Source: Kappaphycus alvarezii
Lineage: Eukaryota; Rhodophyta; Florideophyceae; Gigartinales; Solieriaceae
Assembly (NCBI GenBank): GCA_002205965.3
Contig: NADL03000771.1
Span: 1,054,001 to 1,118,000, forward strand
DNA: 64,000 nucleotides
Reading direction: 5' to 3'
Shown: piece by piece, positions 13,243-24,296 of the stretch
How the letters are laid out: every line of letters starts with the position of its first letter
Position numbering within the stretch: position 1 is the first letter of the stretch
The notes under the pieces: generated by a model
What the model saw: the letters and a program-made list of their open reading frames with translations, nothing else
What the model was told of the DNA's origin: nothing
The model's database searches: none
Translations under genes and position numbers: made by a program

Positions 13243-13369
13243 CCAAATATATTAAGGTAAATTAGCATGATTACGCATTAACGCTAAATATACGTGGTTA
13301 ATTTATAATGCGTATCACTGTATTACGCATACTTCAAAATTAAGGTGCAAAGATGCCTAATATATTTGG
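13243..13369. mobile_element. MITE-like inverted repeat, about 127 bp
   Basis: CCAAATATATTAAGG at 13243-13257 is mirrored by CCTAATATATTTGG at 13356-13369. This gives 14-15-bp terminal inverted repeats around an AT-rich core with repeated ATTACGCAT. No open frame lies inside. A clear target-site duplication is not visible, so this could also be a palindromic cruciform rather than a MITE. Confidence 0.4.
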
Positions 13370-15150
13370 AAATTAACCAAAAATTTGGAGTCTATCTTCG
13401 CCGTTGAAGTAGGAGCTATGATTCGCAATTTTACCCTGCAATTCACCGCTCGGCTGTGACTCTTCCCATTGTAACTTTAAATTGCAACTCATACCAGTTC
13501 TTATCATTGCCTTCCAGGCGTACGGCAGTCCATTTATACCTAATTGGGAGTTCATCTCCCGTACGGAGTTGGCAGGGAGCTTCAGGAAGAAGTTCTTACC
13601 TGAAATTCAACGCGATACACACTTGAACTAGAACATCCTCTCATTAAAGCCTACATATTAATGACATCGGACTTGAGTGCATTCCAGCGTATTCTTCAGG
13701 CATTTTTAATTTTTGAAATGATAAAGGAATCAACGGGCTGGCTGAAGTCGGCAGCATCTTCGGCAATTTTCGCAAGCCAGTATTATTCACCACCCGCGGA
13801 ATGATACCTTTCTCTCCATTTTGGGTGACGTTCTCAATCATTCAGTCCAGCAGTTTCCTTCGAAAAGCAAGAGTTGTGGCAACATGAGCTTGACGAGGAC
13901 GACTTGTGGCCTCGGTCCCATTTTCGGATTTAATAAACGCTGCAGACGGTGCGGTGCCTGGAGTATTGGAAGGCCAAGCCGCACTCTTTCGATCTGCAAT
14001 TGCTCTTGCTAGGGCCCTCTCAGTAGGGCCTTCAGAGGATATCGCAGTGAAGAGACTAAGGGAAGGCTGAAACGTGGGACATGGTGGGGATGTAGTTTAT
14101 CCGACTGTGGATCGATGCGATCGGACAAGTACCTTGAGAATGAACGGCCACTGTCGGAGGATGGAAATGTGTACTCCCCAATTTATTAGTTCAATTTTGT
14201 GCAATGAGCCTGCCGGGTGCGACAGGTTCGATGAGGTGGTTCTTACCGTCATTTCATTACCTAAAGGGGAAAGGATTGGGTGTTTTACCCTTGGAGGATA
14301 CATCCGATCTATCCCATGGTTTTCCAGAGAACCTCAATCGACTCAAAAAGGTATCAAAGTAAACGTGTTTTAATTATGGACCACGTTATTTTTGATATAA
14401 ACGTTAAACACAGCAATCAGTGTAGATAAAAAACCTTTCCAGAAATTTCTGGAAGAACTCCATGGAATTGCAATAATTGCAGTTCCGTGTTATTTGAATT
14501 ATTTGAGAGAAGTAGTATAGTTCCAGAAAGGAGCTTACTGCACTCACTATCTACCGGGGACTACAGGTGCAAACTGACTTGGTAGCTGTGAATAAAAAGT
14601 TGAAAATATACGTTGCTAAATGCTCAGATCCTTGTTTTTAAATATTTGTATCGCCGTAAATGAGATCAAGACCTCCTCCAAACTTTACTGTGGCGTTATT
14701 AGAAGAAGAATGACGCTTTATTGTTTGAAGACAAGTCCGCACTACACAGGACCCCGGGTTCTGCTAGACGGACGACTCCGGGCAATGGCTGGACCAATTG
14801 CCCACTCAAGCCAGAAAGGGACCGGATAACTGCGTCATTAGACTACGCTTTGTGCGCTTTAAATTCCGTTGAAATAATGTAGTTATCCTCAGCTTGTTCA
14901 AGGCTTTCTATTACCGTATATTTTCATGAGCTCTTCGATGTGCCAATTTCTCAATTGGCTTGAATATCACCATTCCGCCGATTGAAGGTCCTGCTGGTCT
15001 GCGAATTTTGTTTTAAAGACAAATCCACTTTTGGATCCAGTGCGTACTTTGTATCCTGATTTATTTCTGTGATATACTAGGTAAGCGGGCGTACGAAACT
15101 GACCCTGCATATAGGAACTATCCGCCTGTAGTTCGCATCTAACTGGATAC
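13370..15150. other. no supported gene
   Basis: Open frames here are short and unrecognised, for example 13373-13555 and 13644-13841 on the minus strand and 14074-14373 on the plus strand. A small palindrome TTCCAGAAATTTCTGGAA lies near 14440. Likely old transposon debris. Confidence 0.4.
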
Positions 15151-15151
15151 T

Positions 15152-15370
15152 TCATGTCGGCGGCGTGCGACAGGGCTTACAGTAAGACGGACATTGCAAA
15201 GAAGACCAATTAACAGTATTAAGACGTTGATGTACCCTGCGATGTGCCTTTCGGTACTCGTAAGAAAGCGGTGGGAGATTGTAGGGATTAAGTCTTCGAG
15301 AAGGGATCAGTGGCGTTTGACAGGGCTTTAAGGGATTCAGGGGAGTCACGAGGAATGATATCAGCGGCAC
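15152..15370 (-). mobile_element. possible end of the RT-element family
   Basis: The minus-strand frame contains 'AHRRVHQRLNTVNWSS'. This resembles the terminal motif R-R-x-x-Q/R-R-L-x-C-x-I-W-S-S of the RT-element ends at 28.6, 44.9 and 54.6 kb. Similarity is limited to this short block, so the call is weak. Confidence 0.3.
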
Positions 15371-15465
15371 CAGCTACGAGCTAGCTAGGTGGCTCTTGTT
15401 GGTTGTGTTGGCGCATATTTGTACATTTGAAAAGGCTTGAGTGGTAATGTGCTCGAATGCCTATG

Positions 15466-15573
15466 TACAGTACAGTACAGTACAGTAGTTACGGTAGCTG
15501 AGGGATGGCACCTTTTGTATTTATGACTATTTTGCATACTGTAATGTACTGTACAGTACTATACCGTACAGTA
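15466..15573. repeat. TACAG/TACTG pentamer repeats and palindrome
   Basis: At 15466-15487 TACAG is repeated four times. At 15545-15560 TGTACTGTACAGTACT forms a palindrome, and GTACAGTA follows near 15566. A further TACTGTATACTGTAC lies at 15894-15908. The ZnT-type gene starts at 16431. The same motif recurs across the window. Confidence 0.85.
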
Positions 15574-16430
15574 AGGCAAATTTTTTACCTTCGCTTTGAT
15601 ACCGTGCCTTCATTGCACATTCTCTCTAGCTAGCTAGAAAACTACTAATTTTTAGTTTCGTTGCAACAGATCTTTGGTTTTCGGACGTTAATGCGTGGGA
15701 AGAGGACTTTCTACATTTTGCGTTCTTCGAAAATAGGTAGGGAAAACAACTCGTCGGATGTCAAATACGGCAATTGCTGATAGCCGAAGATTATTCGCTG
15801 GATTTTCTGGAGTACCGTAGGGCAGAGTCAATAGCAGTTAATGATTTGCCGAGAGAAAAGACAAGGATACAGTGAATGATTGCAATAGATTTGTACTGTA
15901 TACTGTACAAGTATTGTAGAATTAAAGAATTAAAATCAACTGAACTGAACTAAAGAATGGTACCTTCGTATTTATTTCAAAAAATTTCCAAAAATTTGAA
16001 AAAGGGGTAAGTCTCAGGGCCACCGTGGACCCTTGAGCCTCACAGGTCCACGTTAGCAACGTTGCCCCAAAGGAAATATTCTTTCTCTGCGCCGGTGTTT
16101 AGGGGTGTACGCACGTGATTGGGCCATCGCTCATTCTCTTACTGGTGACGTCAGACCCCTTTCCACACATGCAAAACCCGCCTTTTCGCCTTTCCTATCA
16201 TATCTGAACAATATACGTAGTCCCGCCCGGTCGGCCTGACTATTTATCCCTTTCGCTGCCCCCTTTTCTCGACTGACCACTTCGTTTCGATTCAGTTCCC
16301 TCGAAAAACAAAATCCCCCTCCCCGCCATATCAACTTCCCGCCCTCCGTTTCTTATCCCCCACCCCCGCCCCTCCATCCTACGCCGCCTCTCTCCTTAGA
16401 AATTTTGAGCATCCCACCTTACGTTCCGCA

Positions 16431-17369
16431 ATGGCCACGCCTGGGCCATCCCCGTTTCCCTACCCGCTGCTTCTTTACCTCTCCTTCCATCTCGTCCTCT
16501 CCCTTCACCACCTCTACTCTTCCCTACATCTACGCGACCCACATTCCGTCGCAAGGGCCACCCTCTCGCTTCTCTCCTCTCTCTCCTGCTCCCGTCCTAC
16601 CATTCCTTACGCTCACCCCATTCCACCCCACGTCATGCCATCCTCTCCCTCTTCATTACCGCTCTCGTCGCTCTAATCGCCGCCATCCTCCGTCTCCTCT
16701 CCGCCCTTGAAGCCCTCTTCTACGGCGGCGACCGTCTTATAGATGTCAAAATCGTCATCTTGCAGACCCTCTTATCCGCCTGTGGCGTCCTTGCCTTACG
16801 TTCTGCGCCACCAATTGTCGCCTTGCGTGGTGGTGGTGTTGGCTTGTTGCATCGTATCGTCGCCACCACATCTCTTAGAAGAAAGAAAAGAACACAGGGA
16901 CAACCGGCCCTATTGGGCGTCTTGTTGCATGCTGTGGAAGGTAGTGTGGTTCGCGGTTTGGAACTGTTGGCAGGGTGTGCACCTTTTGAAACCGTACATG
17001 CGTTTGCACTGGCTGATGTTCTTGCTGCTGCGTTGGGCATTTGGTTGGCGTTACCTTTGTTGAGACTCTCGTTGAGGGTCCTGTTGCAAGCTACTGAGAG
17101 CCGTATGGTCGCTGTGTTGAAGGCGAGATGCGACCGCTTGATGCAAGTGGAGGGCGTATTGCGCTATGTCAACTTGCATGTGTGGGAGGAGACGGTGGTT
17201 TTTTTGTGGGCACGGTTTGTGTTGTAGTAAGGAAAGGCGTCGAGCAAGGGATGTTTTGGATATGGCGGTCAAGGCCTTTGACGGCGTCGTTCATGACCTG
17301 ACTGTACAGGTTGAGACTTGTCAGGTGGAGGACGATTCCGTGCCTGACAAAGGGAAGCTTGTGCAATAA
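16431..17369 (+). CDS. ZnT-type (SLC30A6-like) zinc transporter, frame broken
   Basis: This is a cation diffusion facilitator-like membrane protein of about 313 residues, expected in Golgi or secretory membranes, where such proteins move zinc or scaffold a ZnT partner. The N-terminus (ATG 16431) has hydrophobic helices. Later segments include 'SLFITALVALIAAILRLLSA', a long helical stretch near 17010, and the family-like block 'PLLRLSLRVLLQATESRMV' followed by 'VEGVLRYVNLHVWEE'. The C-terminal cytosolic part ends near 'VHDLTVQVETCQVEDD'. Frame changes near 16635, at a T7 run near 17200 and near 17247 each need one added base. The classical His/Asp zinc-site residues are not obvious, as in ZnT6. 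Some other CDF-like protein is possible. Confidence 0.6.
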
Positions 17370-17997
17370 TTGTACGAGCCCATACAATTGCCCGAGATGA
17401 AACGATGGTTATGGTTCGCACGTTTGTACAGTATGTAAGATACGAACGAGTTCTTTGCAGCATCTTTTTAACAATAACTGTGCATGGAGCGCGAAGGCCT
17501 GTCAAAGGTCGCGTCCGGTGTAAGAGTTCTGGTAAGAGAGCTTTGTGAGGCTCTATATGTTGTAACAATATCGATTTTTTTTTGCTGAACTCGATTTGCA
17601 ATGGAAGAAGAGGTGTTTCGTGTGTTGTAACAGATGGCAGATGCGCAGCGCGAGCAAGCGATAGGACTGTGATGGTGGAAGTGCTGACACTTCTCCGTTG
17701 GTACCTCACGGAAAAGACCACGACTTCGGCAAGCCAAGCGAAGACTACCACGCAATGAATTGAGAGACCTCTTGCGTCATATGTCACTCCATTTTTGCCC
17801 ATCGCGTGTAGTAATTCTGTTAACATGAAAGCACACTGCAGCAGTGTACGTTTATATCAATTTGTCGATGAGATTCTTCATGTAGTGTTCTTACTGCAAC
17901 CTACTCTCCGTTAAGGAAGAAGTTTATCATTGAAGTCGGTAGGGCCTGGTGGACGTCAGGCATTGTCTTAAACTAAGGGTTCCTCGCTCCACCTCTC
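17370..17997. other. intergenic spacer
   Basis: The spacer holds GTACAGTATG at 17426, just past the transporter gene. A 185-codon frame at 17269-17826 on the minus strand overlaps the transporter end and has no recognisable features, so I do not call it a gene. Confidence 0.5.
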
Positions 17998-18018
17998 TTG
18001 GTTTGCTTTCACGGAAAC

Positions 18019-19112
18019 ATGATGAGTGGGTTCACAAGACTCTTTCTCTATTCTGCACTTATCCTAACTCTTTCTAGCCACACGCCCAAAACTGATGCTT
18101 CAGAACAATGTGCCGCTCCTAGCAATCCAGATCTGTCAAGGACCCCCCTTATGGTGCAACATCAACGCAACAGTAACGCTAATTGACGACTGCGCGCCTT
18201 GTCGAGGAAATCCTCGAGCTACCTTGGTCTCCCGGGAATGTCACGCGCTACATTCCAAAACAAGAAGGGCAAACGCTGAACAATGTCAAGGCTTTGTGTT
18301 GCGTTCAAACAGTCCCGCAACTTCGATTACCGCAACGCACCAGTCGGATTCATCCAACACGAATGACATCTACACCCTCACTCACTCCCCCGTCTCAAGC
18401 CCTATCTCTCTTCTTCTTAACTACACTGTCTCACCCGGAGTTCTTGTATTCGAGGACTGCAACGGAATCGTAGATTTCCCCCGGTGACACTACCAACAGG
18501 ATTTTCCGTCATGGTATCCAAATGGGCCATTGGTGGGCTCTCAGTGCCCACTGTGGCACACGCATGTGGAATTCCGGTTAACACGCAACTCCAATATATT
18601 TACATCGACTCTGCTACTAAACAACCCGCGGAATCAACAACCTCAACAGTCGATACAAGCACCGAAGCCGTTGACAAGTCCATCACCCTGTCAACGACCC
18701 TAGGCACATCAAACCCCGCTCTCTACATCTTCTTCTTCCGCATACAACTCGTCAACGGGTGGGCAGCATGCCCGTCCGTACGTTCATGTGCGGCAGAGAT
18801 GCGTCAACTAGAGGAGGAATTTGAACCGGGGGTGTCGCGAAAGTTGGTGATTGGACTGTCCGTAGGGGCTGGGGTGTTGTTGCTAGTCGGGCAGGGGTGG
18901 GTGCGATTGTGTGGTGGATAAAATCGGGGAGGGGTACAGAGAGCGAAGCGGAACCGCGATCGGAGTTGCCGGATTCGTTGCGACACTTTGCTTATGATAC
19001 GGGGGATGAGGCGGCAAGCCCGCATTGGAAGAGCTGGGTGGACTCTGCGGCGTTGCGGCCGAGTAGGGAAGCGCGGAGGAGATTTGCGCGATTGACTTGT
19101 CGCCGAGGGTGA
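18019..19112 (+). CDS. secreted/type I membrane protein, frame broken
   Basis: From the ATG at 18019 the protein opens with a signal peptide ('MMSGFTRLFLYSALILTLSS'). A Cys-containing extracellular region follows ('WCNINATVTLIDDCAPC'), then a Ser/Thr-rich segment and a beta-rich segment around 'AIGGLSVPTVAHACGIPV'. A single membrane helix is near 18840-18910 ('KLVIGLSVGAGVLLLV' continuing into 'AIVWWIK'). The cytosolic tail of about 60 residues ends at 19112. Several frame changes occur. Those near 18480 and 18897 need one added base, while the one near 18100 would need two or an intron. The family is not recognised. A cell-surface role is inferred only from topology. Confidence 0.5.
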
Positions 19113-19337
19113 GAGATAAACAGTAGGGGGATGCGGGGGGGGGACGAGGATATGGCTAGGGATGGTCACTGCGAAATGAGATGCGGGTTTCAATGCTTTT
19201 TTTGTTTTTCAACAGCTCAAAGGGGATGGTCCATAGGTTGCGGGGTGGACATTAAGACGAGTGAGCAGAGAATGGGGTACTATTGCCTCACGTGGAGGTG
19301 AAGACGCGTAAGGGTATTTGTTTGGGGGTCGAAACGC

Positions 19338-19695
19338 CTAATAGTTGCCGTCCTTCTCCCTTCTGAAGAGAAGGATGTGAGGCTCGGGACGATGAATGGC
19401 GTAGTGAACCCAGCCGCGAGACTGCTGCACACCTATGGCACGCCATTCATGCTCGGCCAAAAGACGACCCTTTGGGAGATGCTTTGCAATATCCGGGGGC
19501 AGAATAACGTGGCTGGCGATTGAAAAAAATCACGGTTGAGGGGGTGGAGCTGCAGATGTTAGACGAATGATATTTCTCTTGCCTTTCGACACAAAGGGCA
19601 GGACAGGGGTAAGATGGATAGAAATGAAAGACGTACCGAAATTCGTAGACATCGTCATAATATTTTTCCGAATATTGAATTTGCGGAGCAGGCAT
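19338..19695 (-). CDS. CKS1: CKS1, cyclin-dependent kinase regulatory subunit
   Basis: CKS1 binds cyclin-dependent kinases and phosphorylated substrates and drives multisite phosphorylation at G1/S and mitosis. Two exons encode 77 residues, the usual size. Exon 1 (19637-19695) gives '[16 protein letters not shown]' and exon 2 (19338-19512) gives the rest. The intron (19513-19636, 124 bp) begins GTACGT and ends TCGCCAG after a T7 run. Diagnostic motifs are present: '[18 protein letters not shown]', the phosphate-binding Arg and Trp residues, and the terminal '[12 protein letters not shown]'. No frame damage. The gene is divergent from CDC45, with 957 bp between the start codons. Confidence 0.95.
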
Positions 19696-20652
19696 TGTGT
19701 TTCGAGTAGAGACGAGTGAAACGCGTTGTGTTGTCGGGTCCGTGCTTGGCTCTGAAGAGGTGCGTAGGTTGCCTATGGACGGCTTGGTTGGGTTGGATTG
19801 TAGTGTGTGGAAAAGTGGCAACAAGAGCACTTTTCCCAGGGCTGTGACTAGTAGTTACTATTGAAGCGAAAGTCGAAATGGCATGAACATAAAATGTACG
19901 TTGCTGTGCTGTACTGTACTGTTCGTGCCACTGCAGGTGGACGTGTATGGTGCTTGAGTGCAATGGTTTACGTCGTAAACGGGTATACCAGCGCTTGCTT
20001 TCTAGGCTTCCGGAAAACACCTACGGCAGCCTAGTTATTCTGTAAGCAGTATGGTGTGGATACATTTTTTTCTGGTTTATTATTGAAAATTTGAATATAC
20101 AGTACAGGTAGTGTGTTTTCAAATTTGGAAGACGATGCTGTACACCCAGGAACCAAAGAGGCCGTTACTGTAATGTGTGAAGTAGCTGACATTTTCACCC
20201 ATTTGCTTACAGTACAAGTACAGGACAGCAGCTTGTTGTTTGATCCAGTAATTTACCCTAGCCAAGTTCGGCTCCTAAATCATTTATTTTGGAAAACCAG
20301 CTCAATAAGAGGAGAAATTTTGAGTAATTTATTATTTGGGTTCGTTAAGGATTGAGGTGCTTAATGCGTGAAAATGCGAAAATATGTTGATCCACCATTT
20401 CTATTTTCCCGCCAATCCGAAAGGCAGGTGCAAACCGCAACTGCAACTCATCCCGGCACCACAGATGTCAACAATTCAATACAGTATACAGCAGGCCATC
20501 TTGCTGCTTGACATCCGCCATTCTACACAATGCGCGACTTTTCCCGACAGCCTTCTTGCCCAACCACTCCCAACCACTTACTTCTTCAATAGCAGACCCG
20601 ACCTCCTCCGCCAGCCCCTTTCCCATCTTCCCAGGGCCTCTCCATCTCCACC
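19696..20652. promoter_or_regulatory. divergent CKS1-CDC45 intergenic region
   Basis: This spacer separates two divergent cell-cycle genes and so should hold both promoters. It carries GTACTGTACTGTT at 19911, TACAGTACAGG at 20098 and TACAGTAC at 20208. A long pyrimidine-rich stretch precedes the CDC45 start. No convincing gene lies inside; the open frames at 20113 and 20384 lack features. Regulatory function is inferred from position and motif recurrence only. Confidence 0.4.
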
Positions 20653-22753
20653 ATGGTTTTGCTCCCACTTCAATCCGCCCCAGATGGATGGGAGGCCCTT
20701 CGCGGGGCCGCCAGTCCTGTCGAATGTGCCGCTCTCAACCTTTCCGACTCAACTGCTGCCACTGCCGGCGGTCCCGTACTCATCTTTGTCGCTGCTCGAG
20801 ATGTTGATGCCATCGCCGCTGTCAAAGTTCTCACCGCTTTGCTCAAAGCTGATTTGACCCGTTATGAAGTCCATCCCGTCCATGGTTATCAGCATCTGGC
20901 TACCAAGTTTCGCGATCTTGAATCTGGTGTCCAACCGCGCTCTTGTTTGTTGGTTAACTGTGGTGCAATGGTCGATTTGGAATATATCTTGGCGAATGGC
21001 GAGCAGTTGAAGGGTGATATTAGGGTCTTTGTTATGGATTGCCATCGTCCGTTTCATTTGAAGAATATTCGAGTGAAAGGGTAGTCTTGTTTGATGATCT
21101 TAATGAGGTTAATTATGATGCGCTTCCGTTGGATGTCGATTGGGAGGATGAATGGGGTAATGTCGACGATGAGGATTCTTCGGATGATGAAAGTGACAGC
21201 GATAGCGATAGTGACACTGATAATGACGATGATGGCCACCAGAATGTGTCTGACGGCATTGATGATGACAACACCACTGCCTCACCGAGGCGGAAAAGGC
21301 GCCGGCGTTCAGAATCCATCGTCAGTCTGATATCGAGGAGGATGACGTCGTATTTGATGATGAAGTCCCGGCGTCAGATAGGCCACGTCCATCCCAAGGT
21401 GGTGATCATGATGATTCTGACCATGATTCCAAATCCACTTTTCAAAAGGGCTCCGATCAACCGAATACCTCACCTCGACATCGCAGGAGGAAGACAAGAA
21501 ACCGCACCAAGGCTTCCAGGAGGCGTGTCCAATATGACGATGCGGAGATTGTTGAGCGTGAGCGTCTCAGACAGTACTACTCTAGTGCAACCATAGCAAT
21601 GAGTTCGGCATGTCTGAGTCACAGTGTCGCGGCAGTCATGCGTCGTTCAAATCTGGATACCCTGTGGATGGCTATTGTTGGTGTCACAAGCCAGTATATT
21701 ACTTCGATGATTTCCCATGAGTTATACCAGGACTCGCTCGGATACTTTGAGGAACAGATCAAGACCATTACCCCGGATCATGATCTGCAAGTCGAGGGAA
21801 CATCACGGGTTCGCCATGTAGGCTATGCTCCAAGCTGCAGTGGATACCAACTCAACCGCATCGCTCCAAATGTAGAGCTCCGCCTTGACCTTTTGCGCCA
21901 TTGGTCTTTGTACGACTCACTATTGTACAGTACCTACACTGCTACACGCCTATCGGCATGGAGGCAAACGGGAAGACGCCGCATGCTTGAGCTGCTTGCG
22001 ACGCTTGGAATTCCGTTGAAGGAGAGTAAGCAGCAATGGTGCTATATGAAGGAGAAGTGTAAGATCGCGTTGGAGAAACACTTTGAGATGGCTGTCCGAA
22101 GATTTGACCTTGGAGAAAATGTGCGATACGATAGTTTTGTGCGTTCCCTTCCTGGACATCGCGGCGACATTTCAGCCGCCGACTTTGCACATGGAATCTC
22201 TTCACTTTTGGAATTTGATGAGCCGAGTCGACGTGATCCAAGTCGGGGCAAACGATCGCTCGAGGAAAGGTTTTGGACTGCCTACGATGCGTTGGATCCG
22301 CGGAAAACGGTCTTGCTTGAAAGGGGCCTTGACATGGCCATTTCTATACAGAAACTGACAGCGGATGTTGGTGGTGACGTGATTGAACGTCGCAAGTTTG
22401 TCCCCAGTGGACCGTTCCGATACGTTTTCCTACGCGATCATCAGTGCAAAGAGTTTTTGGCCCATCCCTTATTGCTGCGAAGGTTAGCGTTGTTCATTAT
22501 CAAATCGCTGCTAAGGCAGGGTGTGAGGGACAAGCCATTTATTGTGTTGGCACTTGATAATGACAGCGCGGAATGGCTAGTTGTGGCAGCGGCATCGAGC
22601 TCCCATCGTAACGATTTTGGGCACCGATTTCGAAGGGCCGCAGAGCGGAACGGGAGTGAAGTGGTTTACGACGGCTTTGACTCTGCGGTGTGCAGGGTCA
22701 AGGATGGCCAGGAAATCGAGTTTGTACGATTCTTGCATGACATAATGCGCTAG
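20653..22753 (+). CDS. CDC45: CDC45, replication initiation factor
   Basis: CDC45 is the DHH-like scaffold of the CMG (Cdc45-MCM-GINS) replicative helicase in the nucleus. The start at 20653 leads into the N-terminal DHH-like fold ('VLIFVAARDVDAIAAVKVL', 'YEVHPVHGYQHLATKF', 'LLVNCGAMVDLEYIL', 'VFVMDCHRPFHLKN'). A long acidic disordered loop follows (about 21100-21540, Asp/Ser/Glu repeats). The C-terminal half has 'LDTLWMAIVGVTSQYI', 'LLRHWSLYDSLLYSTYTATR' and 'HGISSLLEF'. At about 700 residues it is longer than the human protein because of the acidic loop. Two frame changes, near 21068 and near 21308, each need one added base; no stops or lost motifs otherwise. Confidence 0.93.
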
Positions 22754-22877
22754 ACTCGAATAGTGTACCAGAGATATGAACGCCAGTGTATCGGGTCACA
22801 AGCCCGATTTTACTTGCAGAGGAATCGCTCCAACAGTCTTACCTTTTCTTAAAATGATCGGTGTCAGCCAGTTTTGA

Positions 22878-23579
22878 TCAAGAAGATTCCTCTTCTTTCG
22901 TTTTGCCCTCGTCCTCTTCCTCATCCTCCGAGCTCCCCTCATCACTAGTGCCTTCCTTTTCCCAGTGCTTGAGCTTCGTGGAGCCCTTTGTTAAGTAACC
23001 GTCGCGCAACCACTTTGCTCCCCCTCCGCGAGTATCGCTATCCTCCTCGTCCTCTTCTCCTTCCTCCTCACTCGACATATCCCCCCTCCTATCCGTCTTC
23101 GCAACCTCAGAACGCGAAACAACCCCCGCCTTCATCATACTCATAAAACTCTCCTTACTAACCGCCTTTCCTCTCCCCTCGCCCCCACTCCCCCTCCGCC
23201 CTCCCCCCTTCTGCGCATTCCTCACCGCATTAAATAATGCGACAGCGCCTTTGGTTGCAGTGACCAACAACTCCCTCTCCAACGCAGCGCCCGTCGCCGC
23301 ATCCGGGATGACTAACCCATTAGTCTCAAACCCCTCTCTTGCCCTTCTAGCCTCCTTCACCTTACGTCGCTCCTCCGTCTCTTTCACCAACTCCTCTCTC
23401 ACCTGCTCATTATCCACCAGTATCACAGGCGCTGCGCCAGACCGTTTGCCCTCAACCGTCCCACGAGGCCGTTTCCCGCTTCTTGGCTTGGGTGCGTTAA
23501 CCAGACGAGACAGAACAGAGCCTAACGCTATCCCCGCGCCTTCACTCAGAATCTGGGGCTGTCGAGTAGGGGATGCCAT
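22878..23579 (-). CDS. RRP15: RRP15, ribosomal RNA processing protein
   Basis: RRP15 is a nucleolar protein needed for maturation of the large-subunit rRNA precursor. The intact 233-residue frame has a short N-terminus, a lysine/glutamate-rich helix ('VREELVKETEERRKVKEARR') and the family core 'ATKGAVALFNAVRNAQK'. 'KAVSKESFMSMMKAG' follows, then an acidic serine tract and the terminal 'KWLRDGYLTKGSTKLKHW' segment before a Glu/Asp tail. Domain order and size fit the family. It is tail-to-tail with CDC45, with 124 bp between the stops. A GTAC-type motif (CTACTGTACGGTAGG) lies about 240 bp upstream of the start. Confidence 0.85.
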   Translation of the reverse strand: MASPTRQPQILSEGAGIALGSVLSRLVNAPKPRSGKRPRGTVEGKRSGAAPVILVDNEQVREELVKETEERRKVKEARRAREGFETNGLVIPDAATGAALERELLVTATKGAVALFNAVRNAQKGGGRRGSGGEGRGKAVSKESFMSMMKAGVVSRSEVAKTDRRGDMSSEEEGEEDEEDSDTRGGGAKWLRDGYLTKGSTKLKHWEKEGTSDEGSSEDEEEDEGKTKEEESS

Positions 23580-24296
23580 TGGTCGGGCGATGGGTGCCGG
23601 GCACCGGGCTGGCGGCGGTGAACGGAGGGGGTGGAGATGGCGAGGTGACAGTGGCTTTAGTCACGGTAAATGATGTTTGAAGCCTACCGGGTGCGGCGGC
23701 GGGATGTCGCCGACAGTTGCAGTTCTGATTACTTCGGTAGAGCCATTCTTCTAATTTTTCAAAAAAAACGGTCCCCAAATGTGCTGAAAAGATTTTTTGG
23801 GTCGACGCCCGAAAACTACTGTACGGTAGGACAGAAGTAGAATTACAATGTCCAACACAGCCTGTCTGCTGGGGGGCCTCGAGCCGGCTTATAGGGTAAT
23901 TTCAGAGGTATTTCTGCACACCCGTAGGATATTCCGGTATCTTTCAAATATTAAACCACCCCACATTTTCCCCCTTTACCACAGACATATGCAGGTGCAA
24001 CATGCAAAGTCTTGAATACCCCACTATCGTAGGGCACAACACGAAATAGCAAGTGGCTGTGTAATTTGGGAGTGTGTCCCGTTGAGGCCCACTACTATGT
24101 GAAAGGGAGGTAAATTAATGAAATGCTTTGGCACTGTACCTACATACTCAGGAATACAGTACTGCCACACGGACTCTCGATTTTTATAAATGAAAATAGG
24201 AAAAAATTACCGACTACACAGTCACAAAGTAATTACGAATTTCCATTCCGTTGCAACAATCGATCTAGAAGTTGTGCATCTTTGGACGGGCGCGGC
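23580..24296. other. intergenic, with one dispersed repeat
   Basis: No gene is supported. GC-motif copies lie near 23817 and 24162. 23924-23969 matches 58637-58701: both have CACCC-GTA-GATAT-TCCGG, followed by TATCTTTCAAATATTAAA and a CACCCCACATTT block, and the second copy has extra bases between the two parts. Confidence 0.6.

Noticed and set aside
17269..17826. 185-codon frame on the minus strand
   Set aside because: Overlaps the end of the ZnT-type gene, has no domain and shows composition unlike the host genes.
19338..19460. Strong inverted repeats (TCCTTCTC/GAGAAGGA and ATGAATGGCGT/ACGCCATTCAT) suggesting a structured RNA
   Set aside because: The stretch is exon 2 of CKS1 on the minus strand; the complementarity is a by-product of its codons.
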